Of a stretch of DNA of 64,000 bases, positions 34,069 through 42,851 are shown piece after piece; the stretch's first letter is position 1, and the number at the start of each line of letters is the position of its first letter. The notes beneath the pieces are model-generated. The model did not search any database. It was not told the origin of the DNA and worked only from the letters and a program-made list of their open reading frames with translations. A program made the position numbers and the translations under genes. The stretch covers positions 620,001-684,000 of the forward strand of contig NZ_JAKVME010000001.1 of the NCBI RefSeq assembly GCF_022483985.1, read 5' to 3'. The stretch is from Acetobacter sp. (GTDB lineage: Bacteria; Pseudomonadota; Alphaproteobacteria; Acetobacterales; Acetobacteraceae).

Positions 34069-36018
34069 ATGGTTGAGTCTGTTTTCCCGAAACGGACGTC
34101 CATCGTGCGTCGTCGTTTCGTTACCGGTGCTGCGGCTTTGAGCTGCGGCGCGGCGGTATTCCCAGCTCTGGCTCGCAAGGCCACGATTGAAAGCATGGTT
34201 TCGGCTGAATTGCCTGAGGCGGCATCATCCTTTCTCCTCAATGTCGAAAAAATTCCTGTTCGCGTGGGGAAACAGCATGCCAAAGGTGTGGGCATCAACG
34301 GCTCATTACCGGCTCCTACCTTACGCTGGCGGGAAGGCGATACTGTCGAGCTTCAGGTCAGAAACCATCTTCATGAAGACACGTCGATCCATTGGCACGG
34401 TATCCGTCTTCCGGCCGATATGGATGGGGTGCCGGGACTGAGCTTCGCGGGTATTCCTGCTGGAGAGACGTTTACCTACCGTTTCCCGGTCCGGCAGAAC
34501 GGTACCTACTGGTATCACAGCCATTCCGGCGGACAGGAACAGGCGGGGCTTTACGGCGCACTGGTGATTGATCCAGCCGACAAGCCTGCTTACACGGCGG
34601 ATCGGGATTATGTCGTACTGCTGTCCGACTGGACTAACGCCGACCCGATGGACATTGTCTCCAACCTGAAATTCGATGGCGACTATTACAATTTCCGCCA
34701 GCGCACGGTCGGCACCTTTCTGCATGATATCCGCAAAGACGGTCTGATGGCGAGTGTCCGGGACCGGCTCGCGTGGGGCGGCATGAACATGGCTCCCACG
34801 GATATTTCTGACGTGTCCGGGATCATCTACACCTATCTCATGAATGGCCGGTCGCCAGCGAAAGGGTGGGTAGGACTGTTCCGTCCGGGCGAACGCATCC
34901 GTCTCCGCTTCATCAATGCGGCTTCCATGACGCTGTTCGATGTGCGTATTCCGGGACTGACGATGCAGGTGGTCGCGTCGGACGGTAACGACGTGGAACC
35001 GGTGCCCGTCGATGAATTCCGTATCGCGCCGGCAGAAACATACGATGTGATCGTGCAGCCGACGACCGACGAGCCTTACACGATCTTCGTGCAGTCGGAA
35101 GATCGTACAGGCTATGCACGTGGAACACTTGCGACACATGACGGTCTTCTCGGACCGATCCCGCCCATGGACCCGCGTCCACTCAGGACGATGGCGGATA
35201 TGGGTATGGGCAGCATGAAAAACATGTCCATGACTGGGGAGCCTAAAAGCGACCCGATGGCCGGTATGGATATGCCGTCTCATGAGAAGACTACGCCCGA
35301 CAGCCAGTCAGTCGAGCAAGACAAGACAGTCCATCATCACGCAGCAATGCACGATATGGATATGAGCAACATGGCTGGAATGGACATGGGGAACATGGAT
35401 ATGCCCGGGATGTCCATGCATCATTCAATGCCGCATGAAGGAAGTTCGTCCAGTATCAAAGAACAGCGCGCTGTCTCCGGCAGTCCTGCGGCCATGCCGG
35501 AGACCCAGCCAGCAAAGTTGAAAACAGGTGTGGAGGTACAAAGTCTTGCCCCACAGCCACAAAACCGTCTTGGAGAAGCGGGAGACGGGCTGGATGGCAA
35601 TGGACGCCGATGCCTGCGTTACACGGACTTACGCGCCCTGAAGCCGTGGACAGACCCACGTGAGCCTTCGCGGGAGATCGTGCTGCATCTGACGGGCAAC
35701 ATGGAGCGTTTCATATGGGGCTTTAACGGCAAGAAATTTTCGGAAGCAGAACCCATCCGGCTGATGCTTGGTGAGCGTGTCAGGTTTGTTCTGATCAATG
35801 ACACCATGATGGAGCATCCTATCCATCTACACGGTTTGTGGAGTGAACTGGAGAACGGGCAGGGGGCGTTTCAGCCCTACAAGCATACGGTGAACGTCAA
35901 GCCGGGAGAACGGTTAAGCTATCTTGTGTCGGCGGATACGCCCGGATTGTGGGCCTACCATTGCCATCTGCTCTATCACATGGATACCGGCATGTTCCGG
36001 ACAGTGGTCGTATCATGA
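34069..36018 (+). CDS. copA: CopA copper-resistance multicopper oxidase
   Basis: A Tat signal (SIVRRRFVTGAAALSCG) directs the folded enzyme to the periplasm. Three cupredoxin domains follow, with copper ligands in IHWHGIRLPADMDGV (about 107), TYWYHSHSGGQ (about 148), HPIHLHG (about 583) and the type 1 site YHCHLLYHMDTGMF near the end. Between domains two and three (about 380-455) is a long Met/His/Asp-rich insert with MGMGSMKNMSM, MAGMDMP and MDMGNMDMPGMSMHH, which can bind extra Cu(I). CopA oxidises or sequesters periplasmic copper. ATG at 34069 is chosen because it starts just before the Tat motif. Its stop overlaps the copB start. Confidence 0.93.
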   Translation: MVESVFPKRTSIVRRRFVTGAAALSCGAAVFPALARKATIESMVSAELPEAASSFLLNVEKIPVRVGKQHAKGVGINGSLPAPTLRWREGDTVELQVRNHLHEDTSIHWHGIRLPADMDGVPGLSFAGIPAGETFTYRFPVRQNGTYWYHSHSGGQEQAGLYGALVIDPADKPAYTADRDYVVLLSDWTNADPMDIVSNLKFDGDYYNFRQRTVGTFLHDIRKDGLMASVRDRLAWGGMNMAPTDISDVSGIIYTYLMNGRSPAKGWVGLFRPGERIRLRFINAASMTLFDVRIPGLTMQVVASDGNDVEPVPVDEFRIAPAETYDVIVQPTTDEPYTIFVQSEDRTGYARGTLATHDGLLGPIPPMDPRPLRTMADMGMGSMKNMSMTGEPKSDPMAGMDMPSHEKTTPDSQSVEQDKTVHHHAAMHDMDMSNMAGMDMGNMDMPGMSMHHSMPHEGSSSSIKEQRAVSGSPAAMPETQPAKLKTGVEVQSLAPQPQNRLGEAGDGLDGNGRRCLRYTDLRALKPWTDPREPSREIVLHLTGNMERFIWGFNGKKFSEAEPIRLMLGERVRFVLINDTMMEHPIHLHGLWSELENGQGAFQPYKHTVNVKPGERLSYLVSADTPGLWAYHCHLLYHMDTGMFRTVVVS

Positions 36019-36770
36019 GGCGCCGTCTGATCTTGGCCGCTCTGTTGATGGCGGCGGTACACGGCCCATCCTCGAAAGCCGAGCCCATGAATAAAGCAAC
36101 GGCCGTTCCTTATGTTAACGGGATCATGCCCGTCATGGACCAGCGTATTTATGTCCATGCGCTCCTGGATCAGTTCGAGGCACGGTACAGTGGGAGTGGC
36201 GGACAGTTCCGCTATGACGGGCAAGCGTGGTTCGGTTCGGACTACAACAAGCTATGGTTGAAATCAGAAGGAACTGTTGGGACCAACGGAAGCTTCGGGG
36301 ATGGGGATCATGAAGTCCTTTATGATCGCTCCATCTCACGCTATTTCGACCTTCAGTCGGGTGTAAGGTTGGACATCGACCATGGCCCCACACGTGCATG
36401 GGGCGCAATAGGCCTTCAGGGGCTGGCTCTTTACTTCTTTGACGCCGAGGCGACGTTCTATTTCAGTGACAGAGGAGTCGCTGGGCGTCTTACCGGTTCC
36501 TACGATATCTTTATTACCAACCGGTTGATTCTTCAGCCACAGACAGAACTTAATTTTTATTCAAATTCTGATGGCGCCCGTGGTGTAGGTCGGGGACTGT
36601 CGGATATCGATGCCGGGCTGAGATTGCGATATGAATGGCATCGAAAAATCGCGCCTTACGTTGGAATTACCTACTCGAAAATGTTTCATGACAACGTAGG
36701 TTTTCGAGACAATTCTGACGCAGTCGGCTCGGGAACGAATTTTATATTTGGTATTCGGAGCTGGTTTTGA
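36015..36770 (+). CDS. copB: CopB outer-membrane copper-resistance protein
   Basis: The ATG at 36015 overlaps the copA stop (ATGA) and opens a signal peptide (MRRRLILAALLMAAVHGPSS). The remaining ~230 residues are a beta-barrel typical of CopB: MDQRIYVHALLDQFEARYSG, then GQAWFGSDYNKLWLKSEG, alternating aromatic strands, and a C-terminal Phe in FIFGIRSWF as expected for BamA substrates. Many CopB proteins carry an N-terminal Met/His-rich repeat; it is absent here, metal binding perhaps being left to CopA and CopL. It ends the copLAB operon. Confidence 0.9.
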   Translation: MRRRLILAALLMAAVHGPSSKAEPMNKATAVPYVNGIMPVMDQRIYVHALLDQFEARYSGSGGQFRYDGQAWFGSDYNKLWLKSEGTVGTNGSFGDGDHEVLYDRSISRYFDLQSGVRLDIDHGPTRAWGAIGLQGLALYFFDAEATFYFSDRGVAGRLTGSYDIFITNRLILQPQTELNFYSNSDGARGVGRGLSDIDAGLRLRYEWHRKIAPYVGITYSKMFHDNVGFRDNSDAVGSGTNFIFGIRSWF

Positions 36771-36815
36771 TGGTTTGTCGTCAGCAGCGATTCCTTGGTA
36801 AATTTTATTCTGATT

Positions 36816-36839
36816 AGGTGGAAAAAAGGGCTTCCACCT
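36816..36839 (+). terminator. Hairpin after copB
   Basis: AGGTGGAA (36816-36823) pairs perfectly with TTCCACCT (36832-36839) around an 8-base loop, about 45 bases past the copB stop. No T-run follows, so termination strength is uncertain. Confidence 0.5.
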
Positions 36840-36962
36840 GATGTCGTTAACTATTGATTAAATGTTTTGCGTCAAACCTCAAGCAAGCCCGCGAGTGCGA
36901 AAGATCATGACCGCTCCATAGGGCGCAACAGATAACTTACTGTGACGACAGGATCAGGACGC

Positions 36963-37190
36963 ATGGACTACTTTATTGTTCAGAAAATTGCTGAGAGCAA
37001 AGCGGTTGAACGTATTCGCGCGCTCTTTAGCGACCGCGAGGGTGTGACGGCTATCGAGTACGCTCTCATTGCCGGGCTGATTGCGGTTGCATCATTTGGT
37101 GCGATGAAGCTTGTTGGTACTTCCCTGCAGACTCTGTTCAGCACGATCTCCACGACGCTGGGTAGCGCGCCGACATCATCGGGTACCTAA
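36963..37190 (+). CDS. flp: Flp-family type IVb pilin
   Basis: The ATG at 36963 gives 75 residues. The class III prepilin site is visible as DREGVTAIEYALIAGLIAVA: cleavage after the Gly, with Glu at +5 and Tyr at +6 of the mature chain, then the hydrophobic helix used for filament packing. The C-terminus is short and Ser/Thr-rich (ISTTLGSAPTSSGT). This is the major subunit of the Tad pilus used for surface attachment. It heads the locus, followed after 25 bases by the prepilin peptidase gene. Confidence 0.93.
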   Translation: MDYFIVQKIAESKAVERIRALFSDREGVTAIEYALIAGLIAVASFGAMKLVGTSLQTLFSTISTTLGSAPTSSGT

Positions 37191-37215
37191 TATTACCTGA
37201 CGGCAGGTTTGAAAG

Positions 37216-37704
37216 ATGCTGCAATACATTGCGCTGGGTGCAGCATCTTTTCTGCTTATTTTTTCGGCTGGCACGGATATTTATTCGCGCAGAATATATA
37301 ATTCAGCGTCTTTCTGTATTTTTTTTCTGGCGATTTTGGTGGCTCATGGACGGGGTGACCTTACCGAAGAAATGGTTGCAGTTATACTGATTTTTCCTTT
37401 CCTTTATACGCTGTGGATTTTGCGGATATTTGGAGGGGGGGACGTCAAATTTATTCTGGCTGTTATTCCGTTGGTGCCTCTTTGCCGTTTGGTTTCCATG
37501 TTTTTATCTATTTCAGTTGCTGGCATATTTGTGGCTTTGTGCTGTCTTGCTGTGTCACGTCTTGGTAAATGGGACCAGAAATACTCAGTATCCTTGTCCG
37601 GAGTTTCTGCCTTACGTGTAAAGTCACCCGTTTCAGTTCCTTATGGTGTGGCTATAGCAATGGGTGTTCTTGTTGAAACATTCAGAGATCAAGGCATGCA
37701 ATGA
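37216..37704 (+). CDS. cpaA: CpaA/TadV prepilin peptidase
   Basis: A small A24-family aspartic protease with four or five membrane helices. The catalytic aspartates are in SAGTDIYSRRIYN (about residue 21) and FGGGDVKFI (GxGD motif, about 77). It lacks the N-methyltransferase domain, as CpaA and TadV do. It processes Flp and any TadE/F pseudopilins. Length is 162. Its stop overlaps the cpaB start by four bases (ATGA). Confidence 0.92.
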   Translation: MLQYIALGAASFLLIFSAGTDIYSRRIYNSASFCIFFLAILVAHGRGDLTEEMVAVILIFPFLYTLWILRIFGGGDVKFILAVIPLVPLCRLVSMFLSISVAGIFVALCCLAVSRLGKWDQKYSVSLSGVSALRVKSPVSVPYGVAIAMGVLVETFRDQGMQ

Positions 37705-38567
37705 AACTTTACCGTTATATATTGTATTTTTCCGTTGCTGTTCTAACGATTGTCTGCTTCGTCCTGATGTTCAGGTTGGCAACAAAGCAGCAACCGGCTC
37801 CAAAAATCGTTCAGGTTACGAAGCCTGAACCGATGGTTGCTGTGCTTGTTGCCAGCAAGCAACTTTATGCTGGCGAAGTTCTTCATCCTACCGATATCAC
37901 TGGTGCCAGTATTCCAAAGGCCTTTGTGCTGCCGGGAACTGTGATGGATTCATCTGCTGCCCGTCAGAATGTGGTCGGCAGCCTGCTGCGTGTGTCAATC
38001 CCGAAAAATGCACCTGTCAGAGGTGAAGATGTTGTGCATGCAGGAGATGGGGGTTTCCTGGCGGCGCTTCTGAGTCCAGGTAAAAGAGGCGTTGCCATGC
38101 CGGTTGATCCCGCGAGCGCCGTTGGCAGTTTGATATGGCCGGGTGATTATGTGGATGTGCTTCTCATGCCAACGGAGACGCATGGTGAGGATAGTGAAGG
38201 CTTAGAAACGTCGTCTGTTAAAACGCTTTTGCAGAATGTTCATGTTGTCGCTGTGGACCAGCATCTTGTGCGAGGGAAGGGGCCTATAGCTGCAGAAACT
38301 CAGAGCGCTCGTACGGTCGTGTTGGAAGTGAGTGCTGAAGATGCTCAGAAATTAGCACTAGCCCAGAAGCTTGGGCACCTGACATTGACGTTAAGATCTA
38401 TGACAAAATCAGCGGAAGATGTCTCTTCTGCTGGGGCTACCTGGGACGATGATATTTTTGAATCCAGAGTTAAAGAAAAAAAATCCAAAGAAAATAAGGT
38501 TGAAGAAACTCAAAATTCTCTACACGTTTTTAATGGATTGACGGAAGTTAAAGATAATGCGCATTAA
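37701..38567 (+). CDS. cpaB: CpaB/RcpC Flp pilus assembly protein
   Basis: An N-terminal membrane anchor (YILYFSVAVLTIVCFVLMF) is followed by an SAF domain: VAVLVASKQLYAGEVLHPTDI, then LRVSIPKNAPVRGEDVV. The RcpC core continues with GKRGVAMPVDPASAVGSLIW and GDYVDVLLMP. CpaB sits in the periplasm next to the secretin and may bind peptidoglycan or the growing pilus. The C-terminus is Lys/Glu-rich (KEKKSKENKVEETQN), beyond the usual end. Its 3' end overlaps the secretin gene by 11 bases. Confidence 0.9.
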   Translation: MKLYRYILYFSVAVLTIVCFVLMFRLATKQQPAPKIVQVTKPEPMVAVLVASKQLYAGEVLHPTDITGASIPKAFVLPGTVMDSSAARQNVVGSLLRVSIPKNAPVRGEDVVHAGDGGFLAALLSPGKRGVAMPVDPASAVGSLIWPGDYVDVLLMPTETHGEDSEGLETSSVKTLLQNVHVVAVDQHLVRGKGPIAAETQSARTVVLEVSAEDAQKLALAQKLGHLTLTLRSMTKSAEDVSSAGATWDDDIFESRVKEKKSKENKVEETQNSLHVFNGLTEVKDNAH

Positions 38568-39954
38568 TTTCTTTAAGTTTGTTTTTATATTTTTGTATTT
38601 TTTTTCTTGCAATCTCATAGATGGCATGAGTTCTGTTGCTCAGGCGAAAATATCTTCGATTGTTACGCTTGAAGTAGGTAAAGGAAGGCTTATTGAGCTG
38701 GATGCAAGTGTTACAGGTGCATTTGCCGCAGACCCCAAGGTTGCTGAAGTAAGGCCGGCCAGTTCAAAGACACTCTTCGTATTCGGGACTGGCGTAGGAC
38801 GAACCACAATCTCTGCTGTTAGCAATGAAGGTCAACCAGTGGCGCAGTATGATGTGATTGTGAATCCATCTCAATATGCTGCACATCAAGCGAGAGAAGA
38901 TGCGTCTCGATCAGCAGGAATAAACTACGACGCCCATGCGGGTCAGAATGGGATTGATTTTACCGGGAATGCTCCAAATCCGGAAAATGCTCAACGTGCT
39001 TGGGAAATAGCTAAAGATCAGGCCGGTAAGTCTGAAGTTTATGATCGTGTACGCTTAAAGGAATCTACTCAGGTCAATCTGCAAGTCCAGATAGTTGAAA
39101 TGTCTAGGCAGCTTGTAAGAGAAATTGGCGTTGAGTGGCAGAATGTGAATGCCTTAGGTACGAGTGCTGTCATTGGCGTTGCAACAAAGAATCCACTGGC
39201 CGCTCTGGCGTCAAGCCAAAGTAGTTTTTCTTTTCTATCGCGATTCAAGATCGGTGGACGGCAAACGACTTTAGAAACAGTTATTGACGCACTTGCGCAG
39301 GATCAATTGATTCACATGCTGGCGGAACCTAATCTGACGACGACCAGTGGTGAGCCAGCGAGTTTTCTTGTTGGTGGTGAATATCCAATTCCTATTTCAT
39401 CATACAATAATACCATATCAGTTCAATTCAAGCAGTATGGTATTTCCTTGTCGTTTGTGCCGACAGTTCTATCCGGTGGACGAATAAATCTTCATGTAAG
39501 ACCAGAAGTTAGTCAGCTTTCTAGCAACGGTGCGGTTTCTTTTGGTGAGGGAAACTCAAGTATAAGTATTCCAGCAATAACTGTAAGTAGAGCCGATACA
39601 ACCGTAGAGTTGGGTAGCGGTCAAAGTTTTGCTATCGCTGGTCTTTTTCAGGATAATACAACAACTCAGGGACTTGGATTGCCTGGTCTCGGGGATATTC
39701 CTATACTGGGAGCGTTATTTAAGTCGAACAGTTTTCAGCATAATCAAAGTGAATTGGTTATTATTGTTACTCCTTATATCGTAAAGCCTGTATCTAACCC
39801 GGAGCTATTATCAAAGCCAGATGACCGTTGGACAGCTCCCGACGATTATCAAAGGGTTTTTCAGATGAGTCAGGGGGACGGAGATAGAAAAAATAATAGA
39901 AAATACAAAAAAGAGGAAAAAGCTCCTTCTGATATAGGATTTATGGTGGAATAA
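38557..39954 (+). CDS. cpaC: CpaC/RcpA pilus secretin
   Basis: A signal peptide (FFKFVFIFLYFFSCNLI) precedes the N-terminal domain VTLEVGKGRLIELDASVTGAF, typical of CpaC (SSKTLFVFGTGVGRTTI follows, a BON/secretin N-domain phrase). The secretin core is in the C-terminal half: ALAQDQLIHMLAEPNLTTTSG, FLVGGEYPIPISS, and LGLPGLGDIPILGALFKSN, which matches the GxxxPxLGxxPxxGxLF signature. It forms the outer-membrane pore through which the Tad pilus emerges. At 465 residues it is within the family range. The stop is followed immediately by the next ATG. Confidence 0.93.
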   Translation: MRINFFKFVFIFLYFFSCNLIDGMSSVAQAKISSIVTLEVGKGRLIELDASVTGAFAADPKVAEVRPASSKTLFVFGTGVGRTTISAVSNEGQPVAQYDVIVNPSQYAAHQAREDASRSAGINYDAHAGQNGIDFTGNAPNPENAQRAWEIAKDQAGKSEVYDRVRLKESTQVNLQVQIVEMSRQLVREIGVEWQNVNALGTSAVIGVATKNPLAALASSQSSFSFLSRFKIGGRQTTLETVIDALAQDQLIHMLAEPNLTTTSGEPASFLVGGEYPIPISSYNNTISVQFKQYGISLSFVPTVLSGGRINLHVRPEVSQLSSNGAVSFGEGNSSISIPAITVSRADTTVELGSGQSFAIAGLFQDNTTTQGLGLPGLGDIPILGALFKSNSFQHNQSELVIIVTPYIVKPVSNPELLSKPDDRWTAPDDYQRVFQMSQGDGDRKNNRKYKKEEKAPSDIGFMVE

Positions 39955-40248
39955 ATGAAAAAATTTATCAGAATTTATTTTTTTTCTGCAACTGTAGTTT
40001 TTATCCTAAATGGTTGTGCTCAGATAGATCCGCTCTATCAGGCGTCAGCATGGAACGCACAAAATTCAAATAGAAAAAATCTTTTATTGCAGGTTGAAAA
40101 CACAAACGATCTTTCTGTTGGAAGAGGTGTTGCAGATTATGATGGATCTCTGGCTGTGGAAGCAGTCAAGAGACTTCGGGATGGGAAAATAAAAAGTCTT
40201 GAAAAAATCAAGCTTAATGACGTTGCTAATAGTCAGTCAGGTGGATAA
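39955..40248 (+). CDS. Short CpaD-like lipoprotein of the tad locus
   Basis: This 97-residue protein has a lipoprotein signal (ATVVFILNGC, lipobox LNGC at about residue 21) and lies where cpaD stands in most tad loci, between secretin and cpaE. The mature part (ALYQASAWNAQNSN-like start, later GRGVADYDGSLAVEAVKRL) is far shorter than typical CpaD (about 200 residues), keeping only a possible piece of it. The role as secretin partner is inferred from position and lipid anchor. Its stop codon shares one base with the cpaE start. Confidence 0.7.
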   Translation: MKKFIRIYFFSATVVFILNGCAQIDPLYQASAWNAQNSNRKNLLLQVENTNDLSVGRGVADYDGSLAVEAVKRLRDGKIKSLEKIKLNDVANSQSGG

Positions 40249-41504
40249 TGAGCCAGTTTAAGTCGATTGATCATGGACACTCATTTGAAGCGGCTGCAAA
40301 GAAAAATTCGTCAGAGTTTACGATTCAAGGTTTTGTTTCTGATGTCGCTAGTGAAAATGTAATAAGAGAAGTTTTGGATGAATTTCATCCAGGAAAATTT
40401 TCGCTATCATGTCTGTCTTGTTCTCTTGCCGCGGTAAAGCTTAGTCGAGGACTGTCTCCAGATATATTAATTATTGATGTTTCAGGAGAGGAGCAGCCCA
40501 TTACTGCGTTGGTTGAGCTTTCCAACATACTTGAACCGAATGTCAAAGTTCTAGTTATTGGCGATAGGCAGGATGCAAATTTTTATCGACAGCTAACAAG
40601 AGGTTTGGGTGTTGCAGAATATTTATATAAACCTCTTAATAGATCAATGGTTTCAAGATTTTTTGGGCCATTTCTCAATGAAGATGAATATACGCCTGAG
40701 GCCACTCGCGGAGGTAGAGTATTAGGTTTTGTTGGAGCGAGAGGGGGGGTGGGGACGACAACTATTGCAGCAAACTTTTCATGGTATCTAGGTGAGGTCG
40801 CGCGACGTCATAGTCTTGTTATAGATGGTGATTTGTATACAGGATCATTATCTATACTTATGGGAACAAAGACAGATAGTGGTCTTCGAACAGCATTTGA
40901 AACACCTCAACGTGTCGATGAATTATTTATTGAAAGAAGCGCGCAAAAAATAGGAGAAAGGTGCGATATTCTAAGTAGTCAAGCTGATATATCAGAAATT
41001 ATTTCCATATCAAAAGCCGGACCAAGTCATCTTATCGATGTGGTTAAGAAAAAGTATAATTATATATCAATAGATATACCTAGAGGGTTTGGTGAAATTT
41101 CTAGAAGTATGATGGATTTATGTGAGCAAAAAATAATAGTGATTGATCCATCGCTTACTTCGTTGAGAGATGTGCTGCGATATATAGCGTATCAAAAAAA
41201 TGGCCGATATGGTGCAAGGCCTTTAGTTGTATTAAACAAATTAGGTGAGCCAGGAACCCTTTCTCTTAAGGAAGTGACTGATGGACTTGGTCGTGCACCA
41301 GATGTGGTTATACCATTCCTTCCTAGAGTTATTAATGAATGTGAAATATCAGGATATCCAGCGGCTCGTTCGAAAAATTCATTTAGTTCTGCTATCTCTA
41401 TTCTTGTTCAGGAAGCTGCCTCAGTAGCAATGGAAAAGAAAAAAAGTAAAGTTGGAAAAATAAGGAGTGGTATAGAGAGTATGTTTTTAAGGTTTAACTC
41501 ATGA
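40248..41504 (+). CDS. cpaE: CpaE/TadZ pilus localisation ATPase-like protein
   Basis: An N-terminal receiver-like domain (LSPDILIIDVSGEEQPITA, about residues 35-140) precedes a MinD/ParA-like domain. Its Walker A is GARGGVGTTTIAANFSWYLG, with Thr replacing the usual Lys of GKT; VIDGDLYTGSL follows as switch/Walker region. Deviant loops are typical of TadZ. The protein places the Tad machine at a pole. It is 418 residues long. AT content is rising here compared with flp. Stop and next start overlap (ATGA). Confidence 0.9.
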   Translation: MSQFKSIDHGHSFEAAAKKNSSEFTIQGFVSDVASENVIREVLDEFHPGKFSLSCLSCSLAAVKLSRGLSPDILIIDVSGEEQPITALVELSNILEPNVKVLVIGDRQDANFYRQLTRGLGVAEYLYKPLNRSMVSRFFGPFLNEDEYTPEATRGGRVLGFVGARGGVGTTTIAANFSWYLGEVARRHSLVIDGDLYTGSLSILMGTKTDSGLRTAFETPQRVDELFIERSAQKIGERCDILSSQADISEIISISKAGPSHLIDVVKKKYNYISIDIPRGFGEISRSMMDLCEQKIIVIDPSLTSLRDVLRYIAYQKNGRYGARPLVVLNKLGEPGTLSLKEVTDGLGRAPDVVIPFLPRVINECEISGYPAARSKNSFSSAISILVQEAASVAMEKKKSKVGKIRSGIESMFLRFNS

Positions 41505-42847
41505 GCTTAACTCCTAGATTTGGAAAAATATTGCCTCAAACTTCGGTTTTCTCTGAAGAGAATGAGGATATTTTCAGTGTTCAACATAGAGAGACCATTG
41601 TTCAGTGGGCAGAATTACATGGATTATGTCTGGAGAGATTGGACCCGGTAGCTGTTTCTAAACTCCCTCCTGAGAGACTTATTCCTGAAATTGAGCGTGT
41701 AGTCGATGAGACAGCTACAGAAAAAAGAATTCAGCTTAATGCTCGTGAACAAAAAATTTTAGCTAATGAACTTGTAAATGATATAAATGGTCTTGGACCT
41801 ATTCAGCCGCTTTTGGATGATGATAGTATTACAGATATTATGGTGAATGGACCATTTAAGATATTTGTTGAGAAATCAGGAAAGCTGGTTGAAAGTGGAA
41901 CGAAATTTCGTGACAGACGCCATTTAATGGCTGTAAGTCAAAGAATTGCTTCTGCTGTTGGAAGGCGGATCGATGAGTCAAGTCCAACTGTAGATGCTCG
42001 TTTAGAGGATGGGTCACGTGTAAACATAGTATTTCCTCCACTTGCGCTTGATGGTCCTTATTTATCAATACGCAAATTTTCCAGAAAAAAAATAGATTTT
42101 AAAAAATTGGTTGAAAATGGAAGTTGTTCTATTCAACTCGCAAAAATATTAGAAATTGCTTCTCGTATACGTTTGAATGTTATTGTTTCCGGAGGAACAG
42201 GGTCGGGGAAAACAACATTGATGAATGCCATGTCACGTTTAATAGATCCTAGTGAGAGAGTAATTACAGTCGAAGATGCTGCGGAATTGCAGTTCCAACA
42301 ACCTCATGTTGTTCGTCTGGAAACACGTCCGCCATCTATTGAGGGAACTGGTGAAATTACTCAGCGGGATTTGGTTCGAAACGCATTACGTATGAGGCCT
42401 GATAGGATTATCATCGGTGAAGTCCGTGGGCCTGAAGCATTTGATATGTTGCAGGCTATGAATACGGGACATGATGGAAGTATGTCTACAATTCATGCTA
42501 ATACAACAAGAGATGCAATAACTAGAATAGAAAATATGGTTCAAATGGGTAATTTTGGATTGCCTACGTCTTCAATAAAAACACAAATAGTTGGAGCAGT
42601 TGACATTATAGTGCAAATAGAGAGGCAGCGTGATGGTATAAGAAGAATCGTGCAAGTGACGGATGTGTCTGGAATAGAAGGTGATATTGTTACATTGAAT
42701 GATATCATATCTTTTCATATAGATGGTGAAGATTTTAACGGAAAAATAAATGGACATTACTCTGTTTCTAGGTCTCGCCCAAGTTTTTATAAAACTCTGA
42801 TCTACTATCAACTTGATCATGTTTGGGCAAGTATTTTTGAGGAATAA
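41501..42847 (+). CDS. cpaF: CpaF/TadA pilus ATPase
   Basis: A secretion ATPase of the GspE/VirB11 superfamily that powers Tad pilus extension and retraction. Key motifs: Walker [16 protein letters not shown] (about residue 230), Asp box [12 protein letters not shown], Walker B-like [16 protein letters not shown], and the His box [13 protein letters not shown]. The N-terminal domain contains [21 protein letters not shown], characteristic of CpaF. Length 448 is typical. It is co-translated with cpaE. Its 3' end abuts tadB, whose ATG lies five bases after the stop. Confidence 0.95.
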   Translation: MSLTPRFGKILPQTSVFSEENEDIFSVQHRETIVQWAELHGLCLERLDPVAVSKLPPERLIPEIERVVDETATEKRIQLNAREQKILANELVNDINGLGPIQPLLDDDSITDIMVNGPFKIFVEKSGKLVESGTKFRDRRHLMAVSQRIASAVGRRIDESSPTVDARLEDGSRVNIVFPPLALDGPYLSIRKFSRKKIDFKKLVENGSCSIQLAKILEIASRIRLNVIVSGGTGSGKTTLMNAMSRLIDPSERVITVEDAAELQFQQPHVVRLETRPPSIEGTGEITQRDLVRNALRMRPDRIIIGEVRGPEAFDMLQAMNTGHDGSMSTIHANTTRDAITRIENMVQMGNFGLPTSSIKTQIVGAVDIIVQIERQRDGIRRIVQVTDVSGIEGDIVTLNDIISFHIDGEDFNGKINGHYSVSRSRPSFYKTLIYYQLDHVWASIFEE

Positions 42848-42851
42848 GTTA

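Noticed and set aside
36816..36839. Strong intrinsic terminator after copB
   Set aside because: The stem is perfect but no T-run follows in either direction, so it is kept only as a low-confidence hairpin.
40725..40790. Broken Walker A in CpaE as a sign of a dead gene
   Set aside because: GGVGTTT without the usual Lys is normal for TadZ/CpaE proteins, so the gene is taken as intact.
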